Origin: Streptomyces sp. NRRL F-6676
Lineage (GTDB): Bacteria; Actinomycetota; Actinomycetes; Streptomycetales; Streptomycetaceae
Reading direction: 5' to 3'
DNA length: 64,000 nt
NCBI RefSeq assembly: GCF_000725625.1
Contig: NZ_JOHS01000023.1
Location: forward strand, 62,001-126,000
A model generated the notes under the pieces. The model saw only the letters and a list, made by a program, of their open reading frames with translations. It was not told the origin of the DNA and ran no database searches. Positions 32,243 to 41,152 of the stretch are shown piece after piece (position 1 is the first letter of the stretch; each line of letters opens with the position of its first letter). The position numbers and the translations under genes are program-made.

Positions 32243-33244
32243 TCAGCCGCCCTTCGCCGCCGTCAGCCCCGCCACCCGTCCCAGGAACCGGACCTTCCCC
32301 TTGTCGCCCGCGCCCTTCGCCGGGTCGAGGACCGCCTGGTTCGAGACGTACCCCAGCGTCAGCGACTGCTTCGGCTCGCCCTTCATCAGTGCCTTGATGC
32401 TGGGGTCGGTCACCGTGAGGCTGACCCCTTTCGCGGCCGTCTGCTTCTCGTAGTGCCGGGTGGCGAAGAACACCAGCGCCCCCCCGTCCTTCGTCCGTAG
32501 CCCCAGCGGGGTGTACGCGCCGCCGGTCAGCGCCTCGTCCTGGTACTGGCGGGCGAGCCCGGGCCGGGCGGCGTTCTTCTTGCGGGCGTCCCGCAGCGCG
32601 CTCGTGAAGGGGCCGGGGGCGAACGTGTCGCCGCCGTCCCGCAGTTGGTCCGCGTACCGCGCCGGGAGCTTCCCCGGCGCCACCGCGAGCGCCGGGTCAC
32701 CGGCCGGTACGGGCTCCGCGAAACCGTCGGCGTCCTTCTTGAAGACGGGTACGTCGTCGGCGGCGGCGACCGTCAGATACGTCACCCGCCAGGCGTCGTC
32801 CGCGCCGGTGCGGGTGAAGACGAGCAGCCAGCGGCTGCTGCCGCGGTTGGAGGCCGAGTCGGCGACGAACCAGCGCGGCCAGCCCGCCTTCTTGGGGATC
32901 GTGTACGTCGTGTCGGTCAGCTCCAGCGCCTTGTACGAGGAGTTGCCGTCCGGGGCCGTCGTGTGCCCGGCCTTCAGCTTGGCGTCGTCGATGTCGGCGA
33001 GCGCGCCGGAGACATGACCGGCGTCCAGGGCACGGTCGTTGGCCCGCTGGGCCTTGTTGTAGGAGGTCAGGAAGGCCTTCAGCGCCTTCGCCGCCTCGCC
33101 CTTCGTGGCGGCCGGGAGCAACTCGCGCTCCCCGTGCACCACCACGCACCCGCTCGCCGTCAACGACAGCACGGTCACCGACGCCGCGAGCAGCGCGCTC
33201 CGGTCAAGCCTGCGAAGCCTTCGAGGTCCGCGATCCCTGGTCAT
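32243..33244 (-). CDS. Lipoprotein, fourth gene of the second efe operon
   Basis: A 333-residue exported lipoprotein. The signal peptide is RSALLAASVTVLSLTASGC with the lipobox Cys near residue 33. The mature part has no domain I recognise; it reads like a two-domain substrate-binding or regulatory protein (AAKALKAFLTSYNKAQRAND, then SRWLLVFTRTGADDAWRVTY). Its start lies 41 bases inside the end of efeU, in another frame, with AAGG before the ATG. The overlap argues for co-translation with the Efe system, so a role in iron uptake is possible but unproven. Confidence 0.82.
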   Translation of the reverse strand: MTRDRGPRRLRRLDRSALLAASVTVLSLTASGCVVVHGERELLPAATKGEAAKALKAFLTSYNKAQRANDRALDAGHVSGALADIDDAKLKAGHTTAPDGNSSYKALELTDTTYTIPKKAGWPRWFVADSASNRGSSRWLLVFTRTGADDAWRVTYLTVAAADDVPVFKKDADGFAEPVPAGDPALAVAPGKLPARYADQLRDGGDTFAPGPFTSALRDARKKNAARPGLARQYQDEALTGGAYTPLGLRTKDGGALVFFATRHYEKQTAAKGVSLTVTDPSIKALMKGEPKQSLTLGYVSNQAVLDPAKGAGDKGKVRFLGRVAGLTAAKGG

Positions 33245-34076
33245 CAGGCGCCTTCACCTTCCCCTTCCCGGAGGCGAACCCTACCGGGGCCAGGAACAGC
33301 GCGAGCGCCGGGACCAGGTACAGCACCCACACCACCGACTGGAGCACCGTCGGGTCGGGCTGGAAGTTGAACACGCCCTTGAGCAGGGTGCCGTACCAGC
33401 TGTCCGGCGGGATCGTGCCGCTGATGTCGAAGGCGAGGCTGGTCAGCCCGGGGATGATGTCGGCCTCCTGGAGGTCGTGGACGCCGTACGCGAGCACGCC
33501 CGCGGCGACCACGACGAGCATGCCGCCGGTCCAGGTGAAGAACTTGGCGAGGTTGATCCGCACCGCGCCCCGGTAGAACAGCCAGCCCAGCAGCACCGCG
33601 CTGGCGAGGCCCAGGGCGACGCCGATCAGCGGGCGCGGGGTGCCGTCACCGGCCGCGTGCACCGACGCCCACACGAACAGCGCGGTCTCCAGGCCCTCCC
33701 GGCCCACCGCGAGGAACGCGGTGGCGACCAGCGCGCCGGTGCCCATCGCCAGGGCGGCGTCCAGCTTGCCGTGCAGTTCGGACTTGAGGTGACGGGCGGT
33801 ACGCCGCATCCAGAAGACCATCCACGTCACCAGGCCCACCGCGACGATCGACAGCGAACCGCCGAGCGCCTCCTGCGCCTGGAACGTCAGTTCCTGGGAG
33901 CCGAACTCCAGCACGCAGCCGAAGCCGAGCGCGAGGGCGATCGCGATGGCGATGCCGGTCCAGATGGGCCGCAGGGCGTCCCGGCGGCCGGTCTTGACCA
34001 GGTAGGCGATCAGGATGCAGACGACGAGGCTGGCCTCCAGCCCTTCGCGCAGACCGATCAGATAGTTGGAGAACAC
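33204..34076 (-). CDS. efeU: Ferrous/ferric iron permease EfeU
   Basis: A 290-residue FTR1-family membrane permease with seven hydrophobic helices. Both iron-binding REGLE motifs are present: YLIGLREGLEASLVVCILIA near the start and AVGREGLETALFVWASVH mid-protein. It transports iron delivered by EfeO/EfeB. It begins four bases after the efeB stop (gene order efeO-efeB-efeU-lipoprotein on the minus strand). The last 25 residues are charged and cytoplasmic and overlap the next gene. It is the only EfeU gene in the window, so it may serve both EfeOB pairs. Confidence 0.93.
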   Translation of the reverse strand: MFSNYLIGLREGLEASLVVCILIAYLVKTGRRDALRPIWTGIAIAIALALGFGCVLEFGSQELTFQAQEALGGSLSIVAVGLVTWMVFWMRRTARHLKSELHGKLDAALAMGTGALVATAFLAVGREGLETALFVWASVHAAGDGTPRPLIGVALGLASAVLLGWLFYRGAVRINLAKFFTWTGGMLVVVAAGVLAYGVHDLQEADIIPGLTSLAFDISGTIPPDSWYGTLLKGVFNFQPDPTVLQSVVWVLYLVPALALFLAPVGFASGKGKVKAPDDQGSRTSKASQA

Positions 34077-34080
34077 GGTG

Positions 34081-35388
34081 CTACGCCTCCTCGGAGAACA
34101 GCGCCCGGCCCCACCAGTCGTCCGCGTCGCGGACGCCGGGCGGGATCGCGAAGACCGCCGAACCCACGTGCTGGATGTACTCGTTGAGCGCGTCGGACGC
34201 GGACAGCTTGCGCTGGAGCGGGATGAAACCCTTGCGGGGGTCGCGCTGGTAGGCCAGGAAGAACAGCCCGGCGTCGAGCCGGCCGAGGCCGTCGGTGCCG
34301 TCGGTGAAGGAGTAGCCCCGGCGCAGGATGGTGATGCCGTCGTTGGCGTCGGGGTGCGCGAGCCGCACGTGCGCGTCGGGCTTCATCGCCTTCAGGAACG
34401 GCGGATCGTGCTCCTTGGCCTTGCCGACCGGGGCGCCCTCGCCCTTGTCGCGGCCGAAGACGTCCTCCTGCTCCTGGAGCGAGGTGCGGTCCCACACCTC
34501 GATGTTCATCCGGATGCGCCGGGCGACGAGGTACGAGCCGCCCTCCATCCAGGCGTCCTTCTCACCGCCGTCGCCGTCCCCGACCCATACGTACTTCTTC
34601 AGCCGGCCGGTCTCGTCCCCCGCGATGTTGCGGGTGCCGTCCTTGAAGCCGAAGAGGTTGCGGGGGGTCTGGGCGCCCGGGGTGGTGGAGGAGGTCTTGC
34701 CGAAGCCGAGCTGGGACCAGCGGATGGCGACCTTGCCGAAGCCGATGCGGGCGAGGTTGCGGATCGCGTGCACGGCGACCTGGGGGTCGTCCGCGCAGGC
34801 CTGGACGCACAGGTCGCCGCCGGTGCGGGACTTCTCCAGGTTGTCGCCGGGGAACTTCGGCAGGTCGACGAGGGCCTCCGGCCGCCGGCCGGCGAGGTCG
34901 AACTTCTCGAAGAGGGAGGGGCCGAAGCCGATGGTCAGCGTCAGCCGGGAGGGCTGGAGGCCGAGCGCCTCGCCGGTGTCGTCCGGCGGGGCCTCGGCGA
35001 GCCCGCCGTAGGCGCCGTCGCCGACGGTCCTGCCGGCGGTCATCCGCCGCGCGGCGGCCGTCCAGTCCTTCAGGAGCTGGACGAACGCGGCCCGGTCCTC
35101 GGTCTTCACGTCGAACGCGGCGAAGTGCAGCCGGTCCTGGACGGCGGTGGCGATGCCCGCCTGGTGCGTGCCGTGGAAGGCGACGGCGCCGCCGGTGTCG
35201 GCACCGGCCGGGTCCATGTCGTCCCCCGCCTCGGCCAACGCCACGGCACCCCCGGCCACGGCGGCCCCGAGCGCGAGCCCGGCCCCGCCCCAGCCGAGCA
35301 GGGCCCGCCGAGAGGGTGCGGAAGCGGCGGGGCCGGACCCCGCACCGCTGTCCGTGTCCGGTCCCGGCTCCCCGGAGATCTCCGCCAT
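34081..35388 (-). CDS. efeB: Dyp-type haem peroxidase EfeB, second copy
   Basis: A 435-residue deferrochelatase/peroxidase in the complete efe operon. The Tat signal is SRRALLGWGGAGLALGAAVA. The Dyp motif GFKDGTRN is near residue 240 and the proximal-His block DAHVRLAHPDAN near 340. I chose ATG 35388 with GGGAGAG upstream; a GTG five codons earlier (35403) is the alternative. The gene lies 40 bases after efeO and four bases before efeU. Compared with the first copy it lacks the Ser/Ala-rich region after the signal and has different loop sequences, so the two are paralogues rather than a recent duplication. Confidence 0.93.
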   Translation of the reverse strand: MAEISGEPGPDTDSGAGSGPAASAPSRRALLGWGGAGLALGAAVAGGAVALAEAGDDMDPAGADTGGAVAFHGTHQAGIATAVQDRLHFAAFDVKTEDRAAFVQLLKDWTAAARRMTAGRTVGDGAYGGLAEAPPDDTGEALGLQPSRLTLTIGFGPSLFEKFDLAGRRPEALVDLPKFPGDNLEKSRTGGDLCVQACADDPQVAVHAIRNLARIGFGKVAIRWSQLGFGKTSSTTPGAQTPRNLFGFKDGTRNIAGDETGRLKKYVWVGDGDGGEKDAWMEGGSYLVARRIRMNIEVWDRTSLQEQEDVFGRDKGEGAPVGKAKEHDPPFLKAMKPDAHVRLAHPDANDGITILRRGYSFTDGTDGLGRLDAGLFFLAYQRDPRKGFIPLQRKLSASDALNEYIQHVGSAVFAIPPGVRDADDWWGRALFSEEA

Positions 35389-35428
35389 CCCGCTCTCTCC
35401 CACTTCTGTGTCGCTGCTTCTTCGTGCC

Positions 35429-36568
35429 CTACTTGACGACGGCGGCGGCGAGCTTGGAGAGCGGCTCCGCGAGCGCGTTGACCGCGTCCGACAGCTCCTT
35501 GCGGTCGCTCTTGCCGACCTTGTCGTAGGAGGTGAAGTCGTAGGAGTCCGTGTTCGGGCGGTACTTGTCGAGCAGCTTGTTCAGCGCGGCGAACTGCTTG
35601 TCCAGTTCGGCGGTGAGCGCGGAGTCGTTCTTCTCGGCGACCGGCTTGAGCAGCTCGTACGACTTCTGCGCGCCCTCGACGTTGGCCTTGAAGTCGACGA
35701 GGTCGGTGTGCGAGTACCGCTCCTCCTCACCGGTGACCTTGCCGGTGGCGACCTCGTCGAGGAGTTCCTTGGCGCCGTTGGCCATCGAGGTGGGGGTGAT
35801 CTCGGCCTTGCCGACCCGCTTCTGCCAGTCGGTGAGGTCGGTGACGAGCTGATCGGCGAGGCTCTTCTCGGTCGCGCCGATCTTCTTGTCCTGCCAGAGG
35901 GCCTTCTCCAGCCGGTGCCAGCCGGTCCACTTCTGGCCCTCTTCGAGGCCGTCGGCGCGGACGTCGACCTTGGGGTCGATGTCGCCGAAGGACTCGGCCA
36001 CGGGCTCGGTGCGCTCCCAGCCGATGCGGGAGGGCGCGTACGCCTTCCTGGCCGCCGCGAGGTCGCCGTCCTTGACCGCCTTCACGAAGGTCTCGACCTT
36101 GGGCAGGGTGGCGTCGGCCTGCTCCTGCGCGTACTCGCGGTAGGCGGCGACGGCCTTGTCCAGCTTCGGGTCGCGGGTGGCGGTCCTGCCGCCGCCGGTG
36201 ACGGTGAGCTTCTGCCGGACGCCGTGGCCCTTCATGCCGGGCCGGCAGGCGATCTCGTACGAGCCCGCCTTGACCTCGGCGGTCAGCGTGTACTTCGTCC
36301 CGGGCCCGATGTTCTCCTTCTCGGACACGATCCGGTCGTCCGGGAAGAGGATCTCGACCTCGGTCGCCTTGGACCCCTTGTTCTCGATCCGCAGCGTGAC
36401 CTGCCCGGCGGGCACGGACGTGGCGGAGGTGTCGCAGGTGGAGTCGGCGGCCGTCACCTGGATCGCGTCACCGTCCTTGGCGTCGCTCTTCTCGGTGCAA
36501 CCCGTGACGGCGGTCAGGGCCGCCGTGGTGGCGACGGCGGTGACGACGGAGAGACGGACGGCTCGCAT
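35429..36568 (-). CDS. efeO: EfeO iron-uptake lipoprotein (cupredoxin + M75)
   Basis: A 379-residue outer-face component of the Efe importer. The signal peptide ends in the lipobox TAVTGC, so it is lipid-anchored. An N-terminal cupredoxin domain contains TCDTSATSVPAGQVTLRIEN and a metal-binding end SYEIACRPGMKGHGV. The M75 domain includes RIGWERTEPVAESFGDI and the HxxE motif in WTGWHRLEKALWQD. ATG 36568 follows TGGAG by five bases. It is the first gene of efeO-efeB-efeU-lipoprotein and is preceded by two iron-box-like dyads, so repression by a DmdR/IdeR-type regulator is likely. Confidence 0.94.
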   Translation of the reverse strand: MRAVRLSVVTAVATTAALTAVTGCTEKSDAKDGDAIQVTAADSTCDTSATSVPAGQVTLRIENKGSKATEVEILFPDDRIVSEKENIGPGTKYTLTAEVKAGSYEIACRPGMKGHGVRQKLTVTGGGRTATRDPKLDKAVAAYREYAQEQADATLPKVETFVKAVKDGDLAAARKAYAPSRIGWERTEPVAESFGDIDPKVDVRADGLEEGQKWTGWHRLEKALWQDKKIGATEKSLADQLVTDLTDWQKRVGKAEITPTSMANGAKELLDEVATGKVTGEEERYSHTDLVDFKANVEGAQKSYELLKPVAEKNDSALTAELDKQFAALNKLLDKYRPNTDSYDFTSYDKVGKSDRKELSDAVNALAEPLSKLAAAVVK

Positions 36569-36610
36569 CAGGGCTCCAGGCTCCAGGACAACGGATCGGC
36601 GACACGACAA

Positions 36611-36647
36611 GTGAGGCTGACCTAACTTAACTGAGGATTACCTCAGT
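36611..36647 (-). promoter_or_regulatory. Iron-box-like double operator upstream of efeO
   Basis: GTGAGGCTGACCTAACTT (36611-36628) matches most positions of the actinobacterial iron box (TTAGGTTAGGCTAACCTAA type). Directly next to it, ACTGAGG-ATTA-CCTCAGT (36630-36647) is a perfect seven-base dyad of the same TGAGG/CCTCA type. Both lie 45-80 bases upstream of the efeO start. This suggests cooperative binding of a DmdR/IdeR-like iron repressor. Confidence 0.7.
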
Positions 36648-36896
36648 CATACCCGCAGGAGTCGTGATTCACCTCTCACGGAAGGATCACAGCCACGGCT
36701 TGATCTCACTGGCGAAAAGTCGCCCCCAAGCCCAGGTCAAGCAGAGGTCAAGTCCCCTGGTGGCGCGTCATCTCGGGTGACACACATCACAGAGGGCGCG
36801 TGCACCCCCGTAAGGGGCGCGGAACTGTGTTGTCCGCGCGGCTCCGCCGCGGGGGCGAACCTCCCTCACCCGGACCCGCGATGGTTGAATCCCCCC
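36648..36896. other. Intergenic region between efeO and the phzF-like gene
   Basis: About 250 bases. AGGTCAAG occurs twice as an 11-bp direct repeat (36734-36741 and 36745-36752), a geometry expected for two same-side monomers of a response regulator. Further right, near 36800-36860, GGGGCGCGGAACTG and the following GC-rich hairpin belong to a repeat family common between Streptomyces genes. The phzF-like promoter should be in here. Confidence 0.4.
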
Positions 36897-37541
36897 GTGA
36901 CCGACTACGACGTCCTCCGCGTCTTCTGCGGACCGACCGGCGGCTACGGCAACGAACTCGCCGTCGTCCGCGACGGCTCGCTGCTCCCCGGCCGCGAGGA
37001 CCGCCAGGCCCTCGCCGCGAAACTCGGCTTCAGCGAGACCGTGTTCGTCGACGACCCCGAGCGCGGCGTCCTCGACATCTACACCCCCACCCTGCGCCTC
37101 CCCTTCGCCGGCCACCCCTGCGTCGGCACGGCCTGGCTCCTGGACGTCCCCGAACTGGTCACCCCCGCGGGAACGGTCGGCACCCGCCTGGACGGCGAGT
37201 TCACGTGGATCGAGGCCCGCCCGGAATGGGCCCCGCCCCGCACACTGCGCCAGTACGCGACGGCGGCGGAGATCGACGCCCTGCCCGTCCCGCCCTCCGG
37301 GGAGTGGATCTACGCCTGGGCCTGGCAGGACGAGCCGGCCGGCCGCGTCCGCGCCCGCGCGTTCCCCGGCCGCGACGACGGGATCGAGGAGGACGAGGCG
37401 ACGGGCGCCGCCGCCCTCCTCCTCACCGCCCGACTGGGCCGAGCCCTCAACATCACCCAGGGCAAGGGCTCCCAACTCCTCACGGCCCCCCAGCCGGAGG
37501 GGTGGGTCGAGGTGGGCGGCCGGGTGGTCCTGGAACGCTGA
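36897..37541 (+). CDS. PhzF family isomerase-like protein
   Basis: A 214-residue protein of the PhzF/diaminopimelate-epimerase fold. It has the N-terminal strand YDVLRVFCGPTGGYGNELAV, the catalytic Glu region LGFSETVFVDDPE, the loop TPTLRLPFAGHPCVGTAWLL, and the C-terminal EDEATGAAALLLTARLG. It is shorter than typical PhzF (about 280 residues), so one lobe is reduced. PhzF itself isomerises a phenazine precursor, but no other phenazine genes are nearby; most such proteins have unknown substrates. The GTG at 36897 has no strong ribosome site. Confidence 0.82.
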   Translation: MTDYDVLRVFCGPTGGYGNELAVVRDGSLLPGREDRQALAAKLGFSETVFVDDPERGVLDIYTPTLRLPFAGHPCVGTAWLLDVPELVTPAGTVGTRLDGEFTWIEARPEWAPPRTLRQYATAAEIDALPVPPSGEWIYAWAWQDEPAGRVRARAFPGRDDGIEEDEATGAAALLLTARLGRALNITQGKGSQLLTAPQPEGWVEVGGRVVLER

Positions 37542-37631
37542 CCCGGCGTCAGCCGATGCCACCGCCGACGAAGGCGTTCCGGGCGTCCCGCCCGAACGGC
37601 AGCGCGTCACCGGCGCGCGGCGGCGCGGCCG

Positions 37632-38489
37632 TCACGGCAGCGTCAGGATGTCCGCGCCCGTCTCCGTGACCACCAGCGTGTGCTCGAACTGGGCCGTCCG
37701 CTTGCGGTCCGCCGTGACGACCGTCCAGCCGTCGTCCCACATCTCGTACTCGTGCGTGCCCAGCGTCAGCATCGGCTCGATCGTGAACGTCATCCCCGGC
37801 CGCATCACCGTCGTCGCCTGCGGGCTGTCGTAGTGCGGGACGATCAGGCCGGAGTGGAACGAGGTGTTGATGCCGTGGCCCGTGAAGTCCCGTACGACTC
37901 CGTAGCCGAAGCGCTTGGCGTACGACTCGATGACCCGCCCGATGATGTTGAGCTGCCGGCCCGGCCGGACCGCCTTGATCGCGCGGTTCAGGCACTCCCG
38001 GGTGCGCTCCACCAGCAGCCGCGACTGCTCGTCGACGTCCCCGACGAGATACGTGGCGTTGTTGTCGCCGTGCACCCCGCCGATGTACGCCGTCACGTCC
38101 AGGTTGACGATGTCGCCGTCCCGCAGCACCGTCGAGTCGGGGATGCCGTGGCAGATGACCTCGTTGACGGACGTGCACAGCGACTTGGGGAAACCGCGGT
38201 AGCCGAGGGTGGACGGGTACGCCCCGTGGTCGCACATGTACGCGTGCGCCACCTCGTCGAGCCGGTCCGTGGTCACCCCGGGGGCGATGTGCTTGGCCGC
38301 CTCCTCCATCGCGCGCGCCGCGATGCGGCCGGCGAGACGCATCGCCTCGACGGTCTCCGGGGTCTGCACCTCCGGGCCCGTGTACGGCGTCGGCGCGGGC
38401 TTGCCGACGTACTCGGGGCGGCGGATGTTGCCGGGGACGGAGCGGGCGGGGGAGAGCTCTCCGGGGGCGAGCAGCGACTGACCAGACAT
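37632..38489 (-). CDS. map: Methionine aminopeptidase, type I
   Basis: A 285-residue metalloenzyme that removes the initiator Met from new proteins. The N-terminal 40 residues ([16 protein letters not shown]) are the extension typical of actinobacterial type Ib enzymes, with a PxxP-like region. Catalytic features are [20 protein letters not shown] with the His, [19 protein letters not shown] with the first metal Asp residues, [15 protein letters not shown] with the metal His, and TIEPMLTLG plus QFEHTLVVT with the metal Glu residues. It is probably a second copy, separate from the map gene of the ribosomal-protein cluster, which is not in this window. Confidence 0.94.
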   Translation of the reverse strand: MSGQSLLAPGELSPARSVPGNIRRPEYVGKPAPTPYTGPEVQTPETVEAMRLAGRIAARAMEEAAKHIAPGVTTDRLDEVAHAYMCDHGAYPSTLGYRGFPKSLCTSVNEVICHGIPDSTVLRDGDIVNLDVTAYIGGVHGDNNATYLVGDVDEQSRLLVERTRECLNRAIKAVRPGRQLNIIGRVIESYAKRFGYGVVRDFTGHGINTSFHSGLIVPHYDSPQATTVMRPGMTFTIEPMLTLGTHEYEMWDDGWTVVTADRKRTAQFEHTLVVTETGADILTLP

Positions 38490-38558
38490 GTCGGCGAGTG
38501 TATCCAGCGGGGTTGGGGGGACGATGGCGGTGGTGAAGTGGTGAAAGGAGCTGTGACC

Positions 38559-38801
38559 ATGGCCCTGTTCAAGAAGCGGACCGCCGGGAAGCCCGGAGAG
38601 TGGTTCTACTGCTTGCAGCACAAGAAGGTGGAGGAGGGGCCGGAGTGTCCGGCGAAGGACCGCTTCGGGCCGTACGCGTCGCCCGAGGAGGCGCGGCACG
38701 CGATGGAGACGGCGCGGGAGCGGGATCTGGAGTGGGAGACCGATCCTCGGTGGCATGACGGAGGCGAGGGAACCGACGGGGGTGCTTCGGGGCGGGGGTG
38801 A
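38559..38801 (+). CDS. Small conserved protein with a C-x2-H...C motif
   Basis: An 80-residue protein that I recognise only as a small conserved Streptomyces protein. It starts [20 protein letters not shown] and contains [20 protein letters not shown], a Cys-x2-His...Cys arrangement that could bind a metal. [20 protein letters not shown] then resembles a small SPOR-like helix-strand end. The ATG has AAGGAG nine bases upstream. It is divergent from map, with 69 bases between the two starts, and converges with an MFS gene. Confidence 0.75.
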   Translation: MALFKKRTAGKPGEWFYCLQHKKVEEGPECPAKDRFGPYASPEEARHAMETARERDLEWETDPRWHDGGEGTDGGASGRG

Positions 38802-38832
38802 GTGAGGGTCGGCACGGCCCCGCACTCCTTAA

Positions 38833-40200
38833 TCAGGGCGAGCCTGCCGCCCGGCGGCTCAGCGCGTGTTCGTTTGTGCGGGCGTCGTAGTGCATCAGGG
38901 CCGGGAGGAACACGGCCAGCGCCCCCACCGCCGCCACGCATGCCGCGCCGCCCGTCCAGACCGAGGCGCGGACGCCCAGCAGTGCCGCCGCGCCGCCCGC
39001 CCGTACCTGGCCCAGCTGCGGGCCCGCCGAGTACGACAGGAGTTCGATGCCGGCGAGGCGGCCGCGCAGGGCGTCGGGAATCGTCTGGTTCCAGATGGCG
39101 CCGCGGAAGATGCCGCTGACCATGTCGCAGCCCCCGGCCACGGTGAGGAACAGCAGCACCAGCCACACCTCGCGCACCGTGCCCGCCGCCACCACCGCGA
39201 GGCCCCAGCCGGCCGCCGCGACAACCACCATCCGGCCGTGCCGGTGCACCCGCGAGGTCCAGCCGCTGGTCAGCGACACCAGCAGCGAACCGGCCGGCAG
39301 GCTCGCGTACATCAGGCCCAGCGACCACGCGGCGTCCAGCTCGTCCGCGAGGAACGGCAGCACCGCCAGCGGCATCGCGAAGAACATGGCCGCGAGGTCG
39401 ACGGCGTACGTGCCCAGCAGCTCCTTGCGGCCCCACGCGTACCGCGCGCCCTCCGCGATCGTCCGCAGCGACGGCCGGGCCGCCTCCCGCGCGGCGGGCG
39501 CGGCGGCCAGCCGCCACCCCAGCGCCACGGACACCGCGAACGTCAGCGCGTCGGCGGCGTACGCCCAGCCCAGCCCCGCGTACGCCACGACGATCCCGGC
39601 CACCGCCGGGCCGGCCACCCCGCCGACCGTCCACCGCAGACTGTTCAGCGAGACCGCCGCCGTGAGGTGCTCGTGCGCCACGACCCGAGGCAGCAGCGCG
39701 TCCAGCGCCGGCCGCTGCACCGCGGCGAGCGCGGAGGACAGCGCGGCGACGGCGTACAGCGGCCACACCAGCGGCCGGGGCAGCACCGCGTTCACCAGCA
39801 GGACGGCGCTCAGCAGGCCCAGGCCCGCCTCGGTGCCGAGGATCAGCCGCCGCTTGTCCAGCGCGTCCGCGAGCGCGCCGCCGTAGAGTCCGCACACGAT
39901 CAGCGGAACGAGTTCGACGGCGCCGATCGCGCCGACGGCCGCCGCGGAGCCGGTGAGCTCCTTGAGCTGCACGGGGAGTGCGACAAGGGTCAGGAAGCTG
40001 CCGAAGTTGGTGACAAGCCCGGCCAGCCACATCCGGCGGAAGTCCGCGGAGGCGCGCCAGGGCGCCAGGTCCGGCAGCAGCGCCCGCCGGCGCGATCCGG
40101 GGCGCGTCGGCGGCGTGACGGGAGACGCCGGTGGGTCCTCGGCCCCGGCCGGGACCGGCGGCGCGGTGGCGGGCGCGGGGGTGGCGGTGTCGTCGGTCAC
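38833..40200 (-). CDS. MFS transporter, enterobactin-exporter-like
   Basis: A 455-residue, 12-helix major facilitator protein. The family features are FRRMWLAGLVTNFGSFLTLV in helix 1, IVCGLYGGALADALDKRRLI in loop 2-3, a long helix 4-5 region, and an AVQRPALDALLPRVV block typical of the MFS_3 (EntS-like) group. The N-terminal 40 residues are Pro/Ala-rich and cytoplasmic. EntS-like members export siderophores, but no siderophore genes are in this window, so the substrate is open. The GTG start at 40200 lies 89 bases from the divergent npdG start. Confidence 0.87.
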   Translation of the reverse strand: MTDDTATPAPATAPPVPAGAEDPPASPVTPPTRPGSRRRALLPDLAPWRASADFRRMWLAGLVTNFGSFLTLVALPVQLKELTGSAAAVGAIGAVELVPLIVCGLYGGALADALDKRRLILGTEAGLGLLSAVLLVNAVLPRPLVWPLYAVAALSSALAAVQRPALDALLPRVVAHEHLTAAVSLNSLRWTVGGVAGPAVAGIVVAYAGLGWAYAADALTFAVSVALGWRLAAAPAAREAARPSLRTIAEGARYAWGRKELLGTYAVDLAAMFFAMPLAVLPFLADELDAAWSLGLMYASLPAGSLLVSLTSGWTSRVHRHGRMVVVAAAGWGLAVVAAGTVREVWLVLLFLTVAGGCDMVSGIFRGAIWNQTIPDALRGRLAGIELLSYSAGPQLGQVRAGGAAALLGVRASVWTGGAACVAAVGALAVFLPALMHYDARTNEHALSRRAAGSP

Positions 40201-40289
40201 GACGGGCCATGTTCGGGCCCCGGCGGGCGGGGGACAACCGAATTACCGCCTGCCCCGGACCCGTGGGGCCGAGCACGTAGAGTCGGCGC

Positions 40290-41039
40290 ATGACCTCCAG
40301 CGACAGCGCACCCCCCGCTTCCGACGCGTCCGGGAAGGCCCCCGAGCAGACCCCCGCCAAAGCCCCCGCCAAGGACCCCTGGGACCTGCCCGACGTCTCC
40401 GGGCTGGTCGTCGGCGTCCTGGGCGGCACCGGGCCCCAGGGCCGCGGCCTGGCCTACCGGCTCGCCCGGGCCGGCCAGCAGGTGATCGTCGGCTCCCGCG
40501 CCGCCGACCGGGCCCGGGCCGCCGCCGCGGAACTCGGCCACGGCGTCGAGGGCGCCGACAACGCCGAGTGCGCGCGGCGCAGCGACATCGTCATCGTCGC
40601 CGTGCCGTGGGAGGGCCACGGCGACACCCTCGCCTCGCTGCGGGAGGAACTCACCGGCAAGCTCGTCGTCGACTGCGTCAACCCGCTCGGCTTCGACAAG
40701 AAGGGCGCCTACGCGCTGAAGCCGGAGGAGGGCAGCGCCGCCGAGCAGGCCGCCGCGCTGCTGCCGGACGCGCGCGTCACCGCCGCCTTCCACCATCTCT
40801 CGGCCGTCCTGCTCCAGGACCCGGACGTCGAGGAGATCGACACCGACGTGATGGTGCTCGGCGAGGTGCGCGCGGACGTGGAGCTCGTCCAGGCGCTGGC
40901 CTGCCGCATCCCCGGCATGCGGGGCATCTTCGCCGGGCGGCTGCGCAACGCGCACCAGGTCGAGTCCCTGGTCGCCAACCTGATCTCGGTCAACCGCCGG
41001 TACAAGGCGCATGCGGGGGTCCGGCTGACGGACGTGTGA
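40290..41039 (+). CDS. npdG: F420H2:NADP oxidoreductase (NADPH-dependent F420 reductase)
   Basis: A 249-residue enzyme that transfers hydride between NADPH and coenzyme F420. The dinucleotide motif is VVGVLGGTGPQGRGLAYRLA, followed by QVIVGSRAADRA, which selects NADPH. VNPLGFDKKGAYAL and the His-containing RVTAAFHHLSAVLLQDP complete the F420-binding region. A Pro/Ala/Lys-rich extension of 35 residues precedes the domain. F420 serves reductases in antibiotic pathways and stress defence in Streptomyces. Confidence 0.9.
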   Translation: MTSSDSAPPASDASGKAPEQTPAKAPAKDPWDLPDVSGLVVGVLGGTGPQGRGLAYRLARAGQQVIVGSRAADRARAAAAELGHGVEGADNAECARRSDIVIVAVPWEGHGDTLASLREELTGKLVVDCVNPLGFDKKGAYALKPEEGSAAEQAAALLPDARVTAAFHHLSAVLLQDPDVEEIDTDVMVLGEVRADVELVQALACRIPGMRGIFAGRLRNAHQVESLVANLISVNRRYKAHAGVRLTDV

Positions 41040-41152
41040 GGGGGGCGGGGGACACCCGGGGGCATGGGGGACACTGGAGACCGCAGCAGCAATACCCGCG
41101 GTCCCCGCCTTTTCGGTACCGCAGTGTCGTCACGTCCCCGACAGGAGACCCC

